Assembly (NCBI GenBank): GCA_022410635.1
Contig: JAJVDF010000252.1
Span: 1,744,504 to 1,808,503 of the forward strand
Length of the DNA: 64,000 nucleotides
Direction: 5' to 3'
DNA from: Tretioscincus oriximinensis
Taxonomy: Eukaryota > Chordata > Lepidosauria > Squamata > Gymnophthalmidae
Shown: positions 63,761 to 64,000 of the stretch, piece after piece
Layout: the number at the start of each line of letters is the position of its first letter
How positions within the stretch are numbered: the stretch's first letter is position 1
The notes under the pieces: model-generated
Told to the model about the DNA's origin: nothing
Databases searched by the model: none
Seen by the model: only the letters and a program-made list of their open reading frames with translations
Made by a program: the position numbers and the translations under genes

Positions 63761-64000
63761 GTATTTAGTTATTTTCTAGAATTTGACCTTCCTGCCTTTC
63801 TTAAAGTCCAGAATTTGATCTTCCTGCCTTTCTTAGATCTTTAAGCACAAATAACCAACCCCTAACATTCCAAATTCTTCCACTCATTTCCATTACTATT
63901 CCCCCAAAATAAGTGCATAAACAATTACGACGACAAGGCACCAGAAATATTTGTTCAATCATGTATTCAATTATGTTATCTCGTTTTACCTGACACATGA

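Noticed and set aside
63801..63998. Open frame of 65 codons at the window edge as a possible further PIK3AP1 exon
   Set aside because: No recognised BCAP sequence and no convincing donor; it adjoins L1-like DNA.

Overview
The window is vertebrate nuclear DNA carrying three multi-exon protein genes, all on the minus strand and interleaved with many transposable elements. A squamate reptile (lizard or gecko-like) is the most likely source. The reasons are several coexisting LINE groups (CR1, a CR1-like family, L2, L1), a tRNA-derived SINE with a (CTT)n tail, and hAT and mariner-type elements including one that resembles SPIN. This species call is inference. Single Ns are scattered through the assembly. 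There are no bacterial genes, CRISPR arrays, rRNA genes or free tRNA genes.

Layout from low to high coordinates. (1) EIF3F, translation initiation factor eIF3 subunit f, exons 1-4 (28-4868); its later exons lie left of the window, and its CpG-rich head is at about 4400-5260. (2) A repeat-rich intergenic region (about 5100-10200). (3) TM9SF3, a nonaspanin of the Golgi/endosomal membrane, complete in 15 coding exons (11360-38429). Every splice phase was checked and the exons sum to 1746 nt, or 581 residues plus stop. Its CpG-island promoter is at about 38180-38760. (4) A short intergenic region (about 38760-41260) holding a solo LTR inserted in a CR1-like LINE. (5) PIK3AP1 (BCAP), the B-cell adaptor for PI3-kinase, with its last 12 coding exons (42325-61794) giving 508 C-terminal residues. 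The TIR-domain end lies right of the window. (6) Degenerate L1 sequence from about 61950 to at least 63700.

TM9SF3 and PIK3AP1 are tandem neighbours on one strand in mammals too, so that pair is conserved. EIF3F beside them is the unusual part of the gene order. The three genes have unrelated roles (translation, membrane-protein trafficking, immune signalling), and nothing suggests they act together.

I see no previously undescribed biological system. The most informative second-look items are the EIF3F linkage, the SPIN-like element with perfect 8-bp target duplications, an L2 LINE nested in a reverse-oriented L2, the solo LTR with a 4-bp duplication, and several palindromic elements that I can delimit but not name with certainty.
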